64,000 bases of DNA from an uncultured Anaerolineae bacterium (GCA_905479495.1 CAJQMR010000034.1:1-64000); one strand, 5' to 3'; shown: positions 41,409 through 50,047, counted from the stretch's first letter. Program-made: numbers and translations. Notes: generated from the sequence alone by a model not told the origin.

Positions 41409-42020
41409 TTATTGCAGCAGGGGCAGCACAATCGCTTCCAGCTCGCGCTCGCTGATTTCGCCGGTTTGTACGTGTTGGATCACACCCTCACGGTCGATGA
41501 TGAAGGTGGTGGGGAAGCTGCGGGTGCTGTATTGTTGGGCCACCTTGCCTTGCAGGTCTAGCAGGACGGGGAAGGTGAAATTGTTGGCCTGGATAAACGG
41601 CCGTACTGTTTCCACACTTTCTTCCTCATTAATGGCCAATAGAACCAGCCCTTCATCGTGATGCGCTTCATAAAAGCGATTCAGTCCCGGCATTTCAGCG
41701 CGGCAGGGCGGGCACCAGGTTGCCCAAAAGTTCATGATCACCACGTCGCCTGCGTAATCTGACAGAGCAATATTGCCGCCAGCCAGCGAGCCAATCGAAA
41801 AGTCGGTGACGGTGCCGCCTTGTTGGGCCAGGGCGGGGGCACCATAGCTGTTGGTGGTGGGTTTCGGTTCGGCCGTTTTCAGGCTCATCCAAATAAGCGT
41901 CCCTAATCCACCCAAAATCAAAACCAGGGCAGCGGCCAGCATGAGGTTGTTTTGCCGTACCTTTTTTTGTCGTTGGGCGGCGCGACGGCCGTGTGCCACA
42001 CTGCGATGATAATTTGACAT
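41409..42020 (-). CDS. TlpA/ResA-like membrane-anchored thioredoxin
   Basis: Extracytoplasmic thiol-disulfide protein of 203 residues. A basic N-terminus is followed by one membrane anchor (about residues 26-46). The redoxin domain has IMNFWATWCPPCRAEMPGLN (active-site CPPC near 110), a cis-Pro near SFPTTFIID, and GVIQHVQTGEIS at the end. It probably reduces apocytochromes or other exported thiol proteins. Start: ATG at 42020 with GGAG. No cytochrome maturation genes are adjacent. Confidence 0.92.
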   Translation of the reverse strand: MSNYHRSVAHGRRAAQRQKKVRQNNLMLAAALVLILGGLGTLIWMSLKTAEPKPTTNSYGAPALAQQGGTVTDFSIGSLAGGNIALSDYAGDVVIMNFWATWCPPCRAEMPGLNRFYEAHHDEGLVLLAINEEESVETVRPFIQANNFTFPVLLDLQGKVAQQYSTRSFPTTFIIDREGVIQHVQTGEISERELEAIVLPLLQ

Positions 42021-42103
42021 AAAACTACTCCATTTCATTGTTTGTCATGTTTCATCCTTTTAGATGCAGTAAAGTGAAATAGGTAACATGCTTTTTGGGC
42101 AAA

Positions 42104-42199
42104 AAATCTGACAGGTCACCAAAGTGAGCATGAAATTAAGCCAGTTTTGTATTGCAGAGAACCATTATGATTAAATTCTGCTGTAGACCTGTCAGATTT
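42104..42199. repeat. GACCTGTCAGATTT inverted-repeat element (copy 1)
   Basis: Exact 14-bp terminal inverted repeats (42104-42117, 42186-42199) frame 68 bases of AT-rich sequence between tnaA and the TlpA-like gene. Relatives are at 48126-48219 and 49030-49123. All three are 94-96 bases long, with no coding content. Confidence 0.85.
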
Positions 42200-42204
42200 A
42201 GGTA

Positions 42205-43575
42205 CTAAACAAGCGCCATCTTGGCCGAGAAGTGACGCAGCACATCCGGAGCATCTACGATGCGCACGCCACGAATGTTTTCCTTGATGCTGTTGACATA
42301 AAGCAGGACTTCGGCCAGGTAATCAACGTGGCTTTGGGTGTAGACACGCCGGGGGAAGGCCAAGCGCACCAGCTCCATGGCTGCTGGCTTTTCGCTGCCG
42401 TCTGGCTGATGGCCAAACATCACCGAGCCAATTTCCACGGAACGAATGCCGCCTTCAATATAAAGTGCCAGCGACAATGCCCAGGCAGGATATTCGCTTT
42501 GGGGAATGTGGGGCAGCATTCCTTTGGCGTCGATGTAAATGGCATGGCCGCCTGCTGGCTGCACAATCGGAATGCCGTTGGCGGTGAGAATATCGCCCAG
42601 GTAAGCCACAGAGCGAATGCGGTAGTTGAGGTAATCCTCGTGCAGCACTTCTTCCAGTCCGACGGCGATTGCTTCCAGATCATATCCGGCCAGGCCGCCA
42701 TAAGTGGGGAACCCTTCGGTGAGGATGAGCATGTTTTTGCATTTTTGCGCCCAGGCATCGTCGTTGAGGGCCAGGAAGCCACCGATGTTGGCCATGCCGT
42801 CTTTTTTGGCGCTCATGGTGCAGCCATCGACATAGCTGAACATCTCCTGGGCAATTTCCAGCGGCGTTTTGTCTGCGTACCCTTCTTCACGAGTTTTGAT
42901 AAACCAGGCGTTTTCGGCAAAGCGGCAGCAGTCGAGGAAGAGGGGCACGTTGTGCCTGCGGCAAATTTCGCTGGCGGCGCGGATGTTGGCCATGCTCACC
43001 GGCTGGCCACCGCCTGAGTTATTGGTGACAGTGATCATTGCCAGTGGCACTTTGCCCGGATTTTCTACGATAGTGCGTTCCAGGGCGTCCAGATCGATGT
43101 TGCCTTTGAACGGCAAAAGGGCGGCCGGATCGCGTCCTTCGGCAATGGGAATGTCCAGGGCAGTGGCCCCACGATACTCGGTGTTGGCCCGGGTGGTGTC
43201 GAAGTGGGTGTTGTTGGGCACGATGTCACCTGGCTTGAGGATGGAGCCGAACAAAATGCGCTCGGCGGCGCGGCCCTGGTGGGTGGGGATAACGTGTTTG
43301 AGGTGGGTGATATTGCGTACGGCCGTTTCAAATTTATAAAACGACTTGGCCCCGGCATATGACTCATCCCCCAGCATCATGCCGGCCCATTGGCCAGACG
43401 ACATCGCTCCAGTGCCAGAATCGGTGAGCAGGTCGATGAGCACATCTTCGGCCTTGAGCAGGAACAGGTTATAGTGGGCTTCGGCCAGCAGCTTTTCCCG
43501 CTCCTCACGGGTGGTCTGGCGGATGGGTTCCACCATTTTGATGCGAAACGGTTCGATAATGGTTTTGAAATGCAT
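42205..43575 (-). CDS. tnaA: Tryptophanase (tryptophan indole-lyase)
   Basis: PLP enzyme splitting L-tryptophan to indole, pyruvate and ammonia, 456 residues. The PLP lysine is in CTMSAKKDGMANIGGFL. Tyrosine phenol-lyase is the close alternative, but three positions that separate the two read as tryptophanase: Asp in HFDTTRAN (Thr in phenol-lyase), Ile in SVEIGSV (Arg in phenol-lyase, R381), and His in LRHFSAK (Phe in phenol-lyase). Start: ATG at 43575 with GGAGG; longer in-frame starts are not supported. No tnaC-type leader or permease is adjacent. Confidence 0.92.
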   Translation of the reverse strand: MHFKTIIEPFRIKMVEPIRQTTREEREKLLAEAHYNLFLLKAEDVLIDLLTDSGTGAMSSGQWAGMMLGDESYAGAKSFYKFETAVRNITHLKHVIPTHQGRAAERILFGSILKPGDIVPNNTHFDTTRANTEYRGATALDIPIAEGRDPAALLPFKGNIDLDALERTIVENPGKVPLAMITVTNNSGGGQPVSMANIRAASEICRRHNVPLFLDCCRFAENAWFIKTREEGYADKTPLEIAQEMFSYVDGCTMSAKKDGMANIGGFLALNDDAWAQKCKNMLILTEGFPTYGGLAGYDLEAIAVGLEEVLHEDYLNYRIRSVAYLGDILTANGIPIVQPAGGHAIYIDAKGMLPHIPQSEYPAWALSLALYIEGGIRSVEIGSVMFGHQPDGSEKPAAMELVRLAFPRRVYTQSHVDYLAEVLLYVNSIKENIRGVRIVDAPDVLRHFSAKMALV

Positions 43576-44068
43576 ACAGTCCTCCAAAATATGTGGGTGG
43601 TGGGAGATTGGTAATTGAGTCATTGGGTCATTACCCAATGGCTTCCTACAATTTACTACGCGGATTAAGCCAGAGCCGTGGCTGATCATTGGGAATGGAG
43701 CCAAATTTCATGGGCAGTCTCTCGTGGATGCGGGAAATGGATATCTGACACCATTTTAGCAGTTTCCCCTGACCAGACTACACGCGTCTTGGCAAAATGT
43801 GCCGTTTGCTTGCAGAGGAATTATTTGGCAGTTATGAATGGAGTATGAGCAGCCCTTCCCTAAACATCGACAGAATGACAGAAACCCGATATAGTTCCGG
43901 TTGGATCAAAATTCAAGATGTAACCAGTTCTGAATTAAAGTATGTCAAGGCGTTGTCTGGACACATAAATCCGGGCAGCGTTTTTTGTTGTATTTCTTGT
44001 AAGGAACCATACGTATTGATATTGAACCACTATATTTTTTATGTACCCACACAAGGAGTGTACAACAA
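43576..44068. other. Long gap between tnaA and the cold shock gene
   Basis: About 490 bases without a convincing gene. The left part has a short GTAATT-type element (43605-43642). The right part is AT-rich and ends in AAGGAG before the cold shock ATG. A 91-codon open frame (43797-44072) crosses it but looks accidental. The right side likely contains the promoter and a long 5' leader of the cold shock message, as is usual for csp genes. Confidence 0.5.
43605..43642. repeat. Short GTAATTGAGT-family element
   Basis: GGTAATTGAGTCATTGGGTC faces ATTACCCAATGG just upstream of tnaA. A shorter, diverged relative of the elements at 1863, 37450 and 62496. Confidence 0.55.
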
Positions 44069-44278
44069 ATGAGTGAACGTAAAACAGGAACCGTAAAATG
44101 GTTTAGTGATCAAAAAGGATTTGGATTTTTGGAGCAAGAAGGTGGCGCAGATGTATTTGTCCATCATTCGGCTATCGTATCTGAAGGCTACCGTTCGCTG
44201 AACGAAGGCGACCAGGTTGAATTCACCATCGAACAAGGCCAAAAAGGCCCCGCCGCAGCCGACGTTCGCAAAATCTAA
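44069..44278 (+). CDS. csp: Cold shock protein (CspA family)
   Basis: Single cold-shock domain of 69 residues that binds single-stranded RNA/DNA and melts mRNA structure. RNP1 is KGFGFLEQ and RNP2 is VFVHHSAI; TGTVKWFSDQ opens the domain as in all family members. Start: ATG preceded by AAGGAG. A strong terminator follows (44336-44361). The long AT-rich gap upstream suits a regulated 5' leader. Confidence 0.97.
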   Translation: MSERKTGTVKWFSDQKGFGFLEQEGGADVFVHHSAIVSEGYRSLNEGDQVEFTIEQGQKGPAAADVRKI

Positions 44279-44335
44279 ATCATTTGCTAGTGATTCCCTT
44301 TAACCGGGGATTGCGCTAAATGAAAAAGTAAGAAA

Positions 44336-44361
44336 GGCTCGCAGTGATGCGAGTCTTTTTT
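44336..44361 (+). terminator. Rho-independent terminator of the cold shock gene
   Basis: GGCTCGCA pairs with TGCGAGTC around GTGA, followed directly by six T. Confidence 0.9.
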
Positions 44362-44530
44362 GATCCCCCAGATGATCGTTGTTTTTGGCAATAACTGTCA
44401 ATTTATCTACTCAGACGGCCGTTTCTGTGCTAGATTATCTACAGGCGTGAACAATTCACCGGGTGACACTCTTAGACAAGACAATGGCTGCCACACTCCT
44501 TTTCCCCAGCCAGACTACCATTAATTGATT

Positions 44531-45529
44531 ATGATCGATGTTGCCACCGTACAATCCTACCTTGCCAGAGCCATTGCCGCGCGGTTACCGTTATTGGATG
44601 ATCGCCACGAAACGGCCGTGCGCCTGTTCAACGGTTTTTTGGAAGGCTGTCCGCAGCTGGTGGTTGAGTTGTTTGGGGAAACGGCCGTACTCACCAATCA
44701 TGCCACGCCGCCGGAAGAACTGAATGATGTGCTAACGGCCGTACAGCAAATTTTGCGTGATACATTCCCCTGGCTGCAAGCCATTTTGCTCAAAACCCGC
44801 GCTGGTTCCGAGGAAGAAAAACAGGGTGTTCTGGTTTGGGGCAGCGGCATCACCAGCAAAATCCGCGAGCATGGCGTGCGCTATGCCCTTGAGTTGCAAA
44901 TGAACCAGGACGCCAGCTTTTATCTGGATACCCGCAACGTGCGCCGCTGGGCGTTAGATAACCTGGCAGGGAAGGCTGTGCTTAATACGTTTGCCTACAC
45001 CAGCAGTTTGGGTGTGGCTGCGCAGGCTGCCGGGGCCAGCCGGGTGGTTCACACGGATCTAAACAAGCGTTTTCTCAACGTGGCTAAAACCTCATACACG
45101 TTGAATGGCTTTCCCATTGATAAGAAATTGTTCCAAACGGGCGATTTCTGGCCGCATACGAGCAAAATGAAGCGGGCGGGAGCCCTGTTTGACTGTGTGT
45201 TTGTCGATCCGCCATTCTTTTCGCAAACGGCCGCAGGCACTGTCGATTTAAACACGGGGATGACCAGATTGGTGAATAAGGTACGGCCGTTGGTCAAACA
45301 TAACGGTCATATCATCGCCATTAACAACGCTTTATTTGTCAGTGGGGCCGATTACCTGGCCGAGCTAGAAGCGCTTTGTGCCGATGGCTACGTCCAAATT
45401 GAGCAGCTCATCCCTGTCCCGGAAGATTGTACCGGTTACCCCCACACACAAATCACGCCACCCATCACCGATCCTGCCCCCTTCAACCACAGCACAAAAA
45501 TTGCCGTTCTCAAGATTCATCACAAATAA
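44531..45529 (+). CDS. RlmI-like class I SAM-dependent RNA methyltransferase
   Basis: Probable 23S rRNA cytosine-C5-type methyltransferase of 332 residues. Visible parts: FYLDTRNVRRWALDNLAGK then the SAM-binding LNTFAYTSSLGVAAQAAGAS (near 140-165), acidic HTDLNKRFLN, and the FVDPPFFSQT motif IV (near 229). The N-terminal PUA domain of RlmI appears reduced. The substrate base cannot be read from sequence. Start: ATG at 44531, with a TTG two codons earlier. Four ACGGCCGT copies fall inside the gene. Confidence 0.85.
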   Translation: MIDVATVQSYLARAIAARLPLLDDRHETAVRLFNGFLEGCPQLVVELFGETAVLTNHATPPEELNDVLTAVQQILRDTFPWLQAILLKTRAGSEEEKQGVLVWGSGITSKIREHGVRYALELQMNQDASFYLDTRNVRRWALDNLAGKAVLNTFAYTSSLGVAAQAAGASRVVHTDLNKRFLNVAKTSYTLNGFPIDKKLFQTGDFWPHTSKMKRAGALFDCVFVDPPFFSQTAAGTVDLNTGMTRLVNKVRPLVKHNGHIIAINNALFVSGADYLAELEALCADGYVQIEQLIPVPEDCTGYPHTQITPPITDPAPFNHSTKIAVLKIHHK

Positions 45530-45569
45530 AGCGTGAATCCGCTCCGTTTGGGTTCGCGCTTCTTGAATA

Positions 45570-46310
45570 TTAACCAGGCTGCAAAAAAACGAGCCCTTTT
45601 TTCAATAACCGCTCGATTATCGGTTCAAAATAGGCTGCCGTTTCAGGATGATCATGCATGAGCACGATTTCGCCTGAATCTCCACTCGTCAATCCATCAT
45701 AACCGCCTGGCCCTTTGCCATCCATACGGCCAAAGAGTTTCTCAAGACTATCGATGCCAAGTTGTGGTTCTTCAGCGAAGATAGACCAATCCATCACATC
45801 GTACGTCCAATACCAATCAATATCATCCTGCAACCCACTTGTCCGATAATGCTGATAAGTTACGGTATCCCATTGTGGCTGCGTATAGCCTAGCTGGCGC
45901 AAGTAGGTTTGCAGAGATTGTTTGCGTGCCAAACCTGCTTCCGTATAGGGTGCCATTATGTTGGAATATGTTAGTCCCCCTTTATCCCCATAGGGAAATC
46001 GAAACCATTTGGCGGGCCGCTGTACAGCCGCCCGTTTGTAGAGAGCTTCAATAATTTCATCTGTGCGGTGGATCTGGGCCAGACAGTCAGCCAATGTAAG
46101 GTCAGAAAAGTGCGGATGATCATATGCATGATTACCCAAAACAAACCCTTGCTGGATGGCGTAGATAGCCAAATCGGGACGTTTTTCAAGAAGATCACCC
46201 TGGCAAAACCAAACGGCTGGAATCTTCCTGCGCAGCAAATAATCTACTTTTTTGTTCATCGTTGGAGAAGGTGCATCATCAATGGTGAGGTAAGCAAATT
46301 TTTTTGTCAT
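45570..46310 (-). CDS. Polysaccharide deacetylase-family protein
   Basis: NodB-type metal-dependent carbohydrate deacetylase of 246 residues. Motif 1 is LTIDDAPSP (catalytic and metal Asp), motif 2 GNHAYDHPHFSDL (metal His pair), motif 3 FRFPYGDKG, and a late His in LMHDHPETA. All metal and catalytic residues are present. No signal peptide is visible, which is unusual for cell-wall-acting members. Start: ATG at 46310 after AAGGTGG; a longer frame to 46367 lacks support. Divergent from the PDO gene. Confidence 0.9.
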   Translation of the reverse strand: MTKKFAYLTIDDAPSPTMNKKVDYLLRRKIPAVWFCQGDLLEKRPDLAIYAIQQGFVLGNHAYDHPHFSDLTLADCLAQIHRTDEIIEALYKRAAVQRPAKWFRFPYGDKGGLTYSNIMAPYTEAGLARKQSLQTYLRQLGYTQPQWDTVTYQHYRTSGLQDDIDWYWTYDVMDWSIFAEEPQLGIDSLEKLFGRMDGKGPGGYDGLTSGDSGEIVLMHDHPETAAYFEPIIERLLKKGLVFLQPG

Positions 46311-46462
46311 TAGGTTCCACCTTAAAGCAGCGACAATATTGATGTCACCTTTTGCCTTTTTTTGCATCTAAATCAAAGACGCTAACAGAAAAAGGCAGAG
46401 AAGGATGTTTATTTCACAAATCCTTCCCTGGAAAAATAAGAAAAAGAGATAAGGAGATTATC

Positions 46463-47125
46463 ATGTCATTATTAGACAACGACACCCGTAACCAGTTAAC
46501 AGAAATGTTTGAGTCACTGCAAAAATCTGTCAAAGTGGTTGTGTTTACGCAGGAATTTGAATGCCAATATTGTACAGAGACGCGCCAAATTGCCGAAGAG
46601 CTGGCCGCACTTTCCGACAAAATTAGCCTAGAGGTTTATGATTTTGTGGCGGATAAGGCATTGGCAGACCAGTATGGCATTGACAAGATTCCTGCGACCG
46701 TCATTGTAGAAGGCGGCGATGAGGGTAAGGATTTTGGCATTCGCTATTACGGTATCCCCTCTGGCTACGAATTTAGCTCGCTCATTCAGGATGTGATCAT
46801 GGTAAGTGCAGGCGATCCTCAACTGTCTGAGGAGACAAAGACCTGGCTGGCGGCTTTAGAGACGCCAGTTCATCTACAGGTTTTTGTAACCCCAACTTGC
46901 CCTTATTGTCCACAGGCGGTTTTACTGGCCCACAGATTGGCCATGGCCAGCGAGTTGGTTCACGCTGATATGGTTGAAGCAACTGAATTCCCTCACCTAT
47001 CGAATAAATATCAGGTCATGGGTGTGCCGCGCACCGTCATTAATGAAAATGTCTTCCAGGAAGGGGCCGTGCCTGAGCCAATGATGTTGGAAAAATTGAA
47101 AGAGGCGGTTGCCGTCGCTGCATAG
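46463..47125 (+). CDS. Protein disulfide oxidoreductase with two thioredoxin folds (CQYC/CPYC)
   Basis: Cytoplasmic protein of 220 residues made of two thioredoxin-like domains. The first active site is CQYC (near 34-37), the second CPYC (near 145-148). This double-fold arrangement with these very motifs is that of PDO proteins known from thermophiles, where they drive intracellular disulfide exchange. Each fold has its cis-Pro region (KIPATVIV, GVPRTVIN). Start: ATG at 46463 with AAGGAG. Thioredoxin reductase follows after 8 bases, giving a complete NADPH-PDO relay. No ACGGCCGT lies in this gene. Confidence 0.93.
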   Translation: MSLLDNDTRNQLTEMFESLQKSVKVVVFTQEFECQYCTETRQIAEELAALSDKISLEVYDFVADKALADQYGIDKIPATVIVEGGDEGKDFGIRYYGIPSGYEFSSLIQDVIMVSAGDPQLSEETKTWLAALETPVHLQVFVTPTCPYCPQAVLLAHRLAMASELVHADMVEATEFPHLSNKYQVMGVPRTVINENVFQEGAVPEPMMLEKLKEAVAVAA

Positions 47126-47133
47126 GGGGAACC

Positions 47134-48120
47134 ATGACATTTCAGCTTAATATGGATCGATTTTCCCTGGATGACCAGGCCAACAATTATGATGTTGTGA
47201 TTATTGGCGGCGGACCTGCGGGCACATCGGCTGCCATTTACACGGCGCGCTCTGAATTGCGCACCCTGGTGATTGATAAAGGGTTAACGGCTGGTGCGCT
47301 GGGGGTGACGAGTAAAATCAGCAATTATCCTGGTGTGCCGGGGCCAATTAGCGGGGCCAAGCTGGTAGAAATTATGCGCGAGCAGGCCGAATCGTTTGGC
47401 GCAGAATTTCTTACCGATAAAGTGGTGGGGATTCAGTTTGATGGCGAACAAAAAGAGATCATCGCGGGTACCGGGACGTTTAAAGCGAAGGTGCTTATTT
47501 TAGCATCTGGGGCGATGGGGCGGACCAGTACGGTGCCCGGGGAAGAAGCCTTGCTGGGCCGTGGAGTGAGCTACTGCGCGACCTGTGATGGGGCGTTTTT
47601 CCGTGACCAGGATGTGGCCGTTGTAGGCAACAACGATGAAGCGCTGGAAGAGGCACTTTTCTTAACCAAGTATGCCCAAAACATCCATCTGATTGTGCCC
47701 ACGCCGGAACTGAAGGCGCGTGAAGCGTTGGCCCACGAAGCAGAAAGCCATCCTAAAATCAAGGTGCGCTTGGGCACACGGCTCAAGGAGATTACCGGCA
47801 ATGGCAAGGTGAATGGCATTGTGGTGCATCCACGGAAGAGTCCGCCGGAGTCGCTGCCCGTGTCTGGCGCGTTTGTTTATTTGCAGGGCAGTCAGCCGAT
47901 TACGGATTACCTCATGGGTCAGCTGGACACGACGGAAGAGGGCTGTCTGTTGGTGGATAGTGAAATGCAAACGTCGATTCCGGGGGTATTTGCCATTGGG
48001 GATTTGCTGTGTACGCACATTAAGCAAGCGGTTGTGGCTGCCTCGGATGGGGTGATTGCGGCTGTGGCGGCGGATAAGTATGTAAACGGCCGTAAAAAAG
48101 CAGTCGTTGATTGGAAGTAA
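47134..48120 (+). CDS. trxB: Thioredoxin reductase
   Basis: FAD enzyme of 328 residues passing electrons from NADPH to a thioredoxin-type protein, here probably the PDO encoded just upstream. The FAD-binding motif is IIGGGPAGTSAAIYTARS. The redox pair CATC is in VSYCATCDGAFF (near 148). The NADPH-binding part is VAVVGNNDEALEEALFL, where the usual GGGNSA is altered to GNNDEA. The C-terminal motif is FAIGDLLC. The changed NADPH motif leaves open ferredoxin or NADH as donor. The first 15 residues form a short extension. Confidence 0.92.
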   Translation: MTFQLNMDRFSLDDQANNYDVVIIGGGPAGTSAAIYTARSELRTLVIDKGLTAGALGVTSKISNYPGVPGPISGAKLVEIMREQAESFGAEFLTDKVVGIQFDGEQKEIIAGTGTFKAKVLILASGAMGRTSTVPGEEALLGRGVSYCATCDGAFFRDQDVAVVGNNDEALEEALFLTKYAQNIHLIVPTPELKAREALAHEAESHPKIKVRLGTRLKEITGNGKVNGIVVHPRKSPPESLPVSGAFVYLQGSQPITDYLMGQLDTTEEGCLLVDSEMQTSIPGVFAIGDLLCTHIKQAVVAASDGVIAAVAADKYVNGRKKAVVDWK

Positions 48121-48125
48121 TTTTT

Positions 48126-48219
48126 AGACCTGACAGGTTTTCAAGCTACCTTTTCGGTTAGTTGTTTTGCATTGTAAAGTAACTTTACAGCGTGGATCAT
48201 TCGTAAACCTGTCAGGTCT
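48126..48219. repeat. GACCTGTCAGGTTT inverted-repeat element (copy 2)
   Basis: Exact 15-bp terminal repeats AGACCTGACAGGTTT (48126-48140) and its complement (48205-48219) frame 64 bases. It sits between convergent genes, starting 5 bases after the trxB stop, and may double as a terminator. Confidence 0.9.
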
Positions 48220-48225
48220 GCCCGC

Positions 48226-49020
48226 TTAGAGGTTGTTTTTACCGCGAAAATAGGCCACCAGCGCATTGGCGTGGCCGTGCCCCAGCCCATGCTCGGCTTT
48301 GAGCCAATTGACCATTTCCATGTGTTTTAGCTCCTTGACGCTTTCCAGCAGGGTAAACCAATGTGCCACGGGACGGCCGTATTTCTTCTCAATAGAGGGG
48401 AAATAAGAAGCGGGGCCTTGTATTTTTTCTTCTGTCATGTTTTTATCCTCTGCTTTACCAGCCTGTACCACTCGTTGAATATAATCCATAACCTCATCCA
48501 GGGCTGGCCTGAAACGGTGCGAACTATCGAAGTAGGGCAGATGATACTGAGCACATTCGCTTTGCACAAATTGGCTGAAAGCAATTTCTCGCTTGAGGAT
48601 GGTGAGCAGCGCAGCATCACTATATTCTTGCGGCCAATCGTTGGGAAGCCCGGCATAGGCGCGAACCTCGTGCAGCTTTTGCCGGGGCGCAATGGTGCTG
48701 TATCCCAAAAAACAGGCACAAATTTGTGTGGGGTGGTTGTGCCGCAGCGCCGCCACATCTTGGGGCAGGAGTTCGCCCTCAAAAACGTAATCGATTTCAT
48801 CGTGGAGCAGACTGGCGCTCATCTCGCGCACCAGGGGCCAGAGGCGTTGGGCAACGTGCACCCCACCAGCATTTGGATCGATGGGAAATTCCGGGGCACC
48901 ACGCGTCAGACCCATCTTAAGCACGTCCAGGCTTAAGTAGGGGAGCTGCATTTCGGACAGTAAGCGGCGGGCCAGGATGCCTTTGCCGGTGCGGGCTGCG
49001 CCGCCAATAAAGATGAGCAT
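48226..49020 (-). CDS. P-loop kinase fused to a DUF4287 domain
   Basis: Protein of 264 residues. N-terminal P-loop kinase-like domain: IGGAARTGKGILARRLL (Walker A, residues 5-21), then LPYLSLDVLKMGLTRG, similar to 2-phosphoglycerate kinase/zeta-toxin-like small-molecule kinases. The C-terminal 60 residues (YFPSIEKKYGRPVAHWFTLL...AEHGLGHGHANALVAYFRGK) match the DUF4287 pattern, usually a free-standing small domain. The fusion is uncommon in my experience. Substrate unknown. Two GACCTGTCAGG elements flank the gene, at 48126-48219 and 49030-49123. Confidence 0.75.
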   Translation of the reverse strand: MLIFIGGAARTGKGILARRLLSEMQLPYLSLDVLKMGLTRGAPEFPIDPNAGGVHVAQRLWPLVREMSASLLHDEIDYVFEGELLPQDVAALRHNHPTQICACFLGYSTIAPRQKLHEVRAYAGLPNDWPQEYSDAALLTILKREIAFSQFVQSECAQYHLPYFDSSHRFRPALDEVMDYIQRVVQAGKAEDKNMTEEKIQGPASYFPSIEKKYGRPVAHWFTLLESVKELKHMEMVNWLKAEHGLGHGHANALVAYFRGKNNL

Positions 49021-49029
49021 GGTTTTTTA

Positions 49030-49123
49030 GACCTGACAGATTTACGAAGCATCTTATCGAGCAAACTGTTTTTGCCTTCCCTACTCACCTTAAGGCTAGG
49101 CTAATTCGCAAACCTGTCAGGTC
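49030..49123. repeat. GACCTGTCAGGTTT inverted-repeat element (copy 3)
   Basis: GACCTGACAGATTTACGAA (49030-49048) faces TTCGCAAACCTGTCAGGTC (49105-49123) with two mismatches. It lies just upstream of the P-loop/DUF4287 gene. Confidence 0.85.
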
Positions 49124-49132
49124 AGGTCCAAT

Positions 49133-50047
49133 CTACTCCGTCTCGTACAGTGAGGTTTCCGCGCCTATCATTTGGCGCATGAGGTCGTTGCCTTTGGGGA
49201 TGAGCGTGATTCGGGTGCCGTCCCTCAGCATGTTTTCCGTTTCCAGAATTTCAAACATGGCTTGGGCTACTTCTGGATCAGAATTGATCTTGTTCAGCGC
49301 CTCGCCCACAATTTGCGGCCGCATGGCCTGCGCTTTGGCAAACTCAATGGCGGCTCGTCGCTCGGCCGAATTGGTGATGATGCTTACCCGGTTGGTGCCG
49401 TCTTGCCGAATGGCCGACGTGACCTGCCGCAGCCGGTTCACCACTTTTTCCTCAATCTGCTGAATCATCATTCGGTCGCGGAAATGCACCTTGCGGATGT
49501 AAACCGATCCCAACCGGTAGCCCCATTCTTCTGACTTGGGAGAGACTTCGGCGCGAACGGCGCGGCTCATGACGTGGCGTGTTTCCAACATCCCGTCCAG
49601 TGGCATATTACTCAGCGTACGCACCGTCGCGTTGCTCACGTTGGCCGCCAACGAACCGGCTGGATCGCTGTTTTTGAACAGGTAAGCCACCGGATTGCTA
49701 ATCTGCATTTCATACCAAACGCCAATGCCCATCGGCGCACCTTCTTCCGAATTAACCGGCAGACTGCGCAAATACCGTTGGTCCAGGCGCATATCCAATA
49801 CGTGCCGCTTGCCCAACGTGTTCACCAGCAGAGCACTGGGGCCCATCTTGACCCAGAGAAAATACAAACCCGGTTCTTCCAAAATGCCCACCACGTTGCC
49901 AAACAGCGTGTAAACGTGCGCTGTGCCTTCCTGGACGATGGCGTACACGCCAAACAGGCGCAGGAAGAAGCGGAAAATCGGTTCGGCAATAAAAAAGAAG
50001 ATAAAAAAGCCAAAGGCTGCAGGGAAAATCAAGAGAAGATCGCTCAT
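49133..50047 (-). CDS. SPFH/band-7 protein, second gene of pair
   Basis: Membrane-anchored SPFH protein of 304 residues. Hydrophobic N-terminus (LIFPAAFGFFIFFFIAEPIF), then a band-7 core (VLDMRLDQRYLRSLPVNSEE through RKVHFRDRMMIQQIEEKVVN). A short helical tail holds RRAAIEFAKAQAMRPQIVGE, which resembles stomatin/prohibitin C-termini. Its ATG overlaps the stop of the upstream SPFH gene (ATGA), so the two are translationally coupled and likely form a hetero-oligomer. No protease or NfeD-like partner is adjacent. No ACGGCCGT occurs in either gene. Confidence 0.85.
   Translation of the reverse strand: MSDLLLIFPAAFGFFIFFFIAEPIFRFFLRLFGVYAIVQEGTAHVYTLFGNVVGILEEPGLYFLWVKMGPSALLVNTLGKRHVLDMRLDQRYLRSLPVNSEEGAPMGIGVWYEMQISNPVAYLFKNSDPAGSLAANVSNATVRTLSNMPLDGMLETRHVMSRAVRAEVSPKSEEWGYRLGSVYIRKVHFRDRMMIQQIEEKVVNRLRQVTSAIRQDGTNRVSIITNSAERRAAIEFAKAQAMRPQIVGEALNKINSDPEVAQAMFEILETENMLRDGTRITLIPKGNDLMRQMIGAETSLYETE

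Noticed and set aside
43797..44072. 91-codon open frame before the cold shock gene
   Set aside because: No ribosome site, no family pattern, overlaps the csp start, and lies where a long csp leader is expected.
45292..48085. 2.8-kb interval without ACGGCCGT as proof of horizontal transfer
   Set aside because: At a mean spacing near 600 bases, one gap of this size among about 105 is not far from chance; kept only as a hint.
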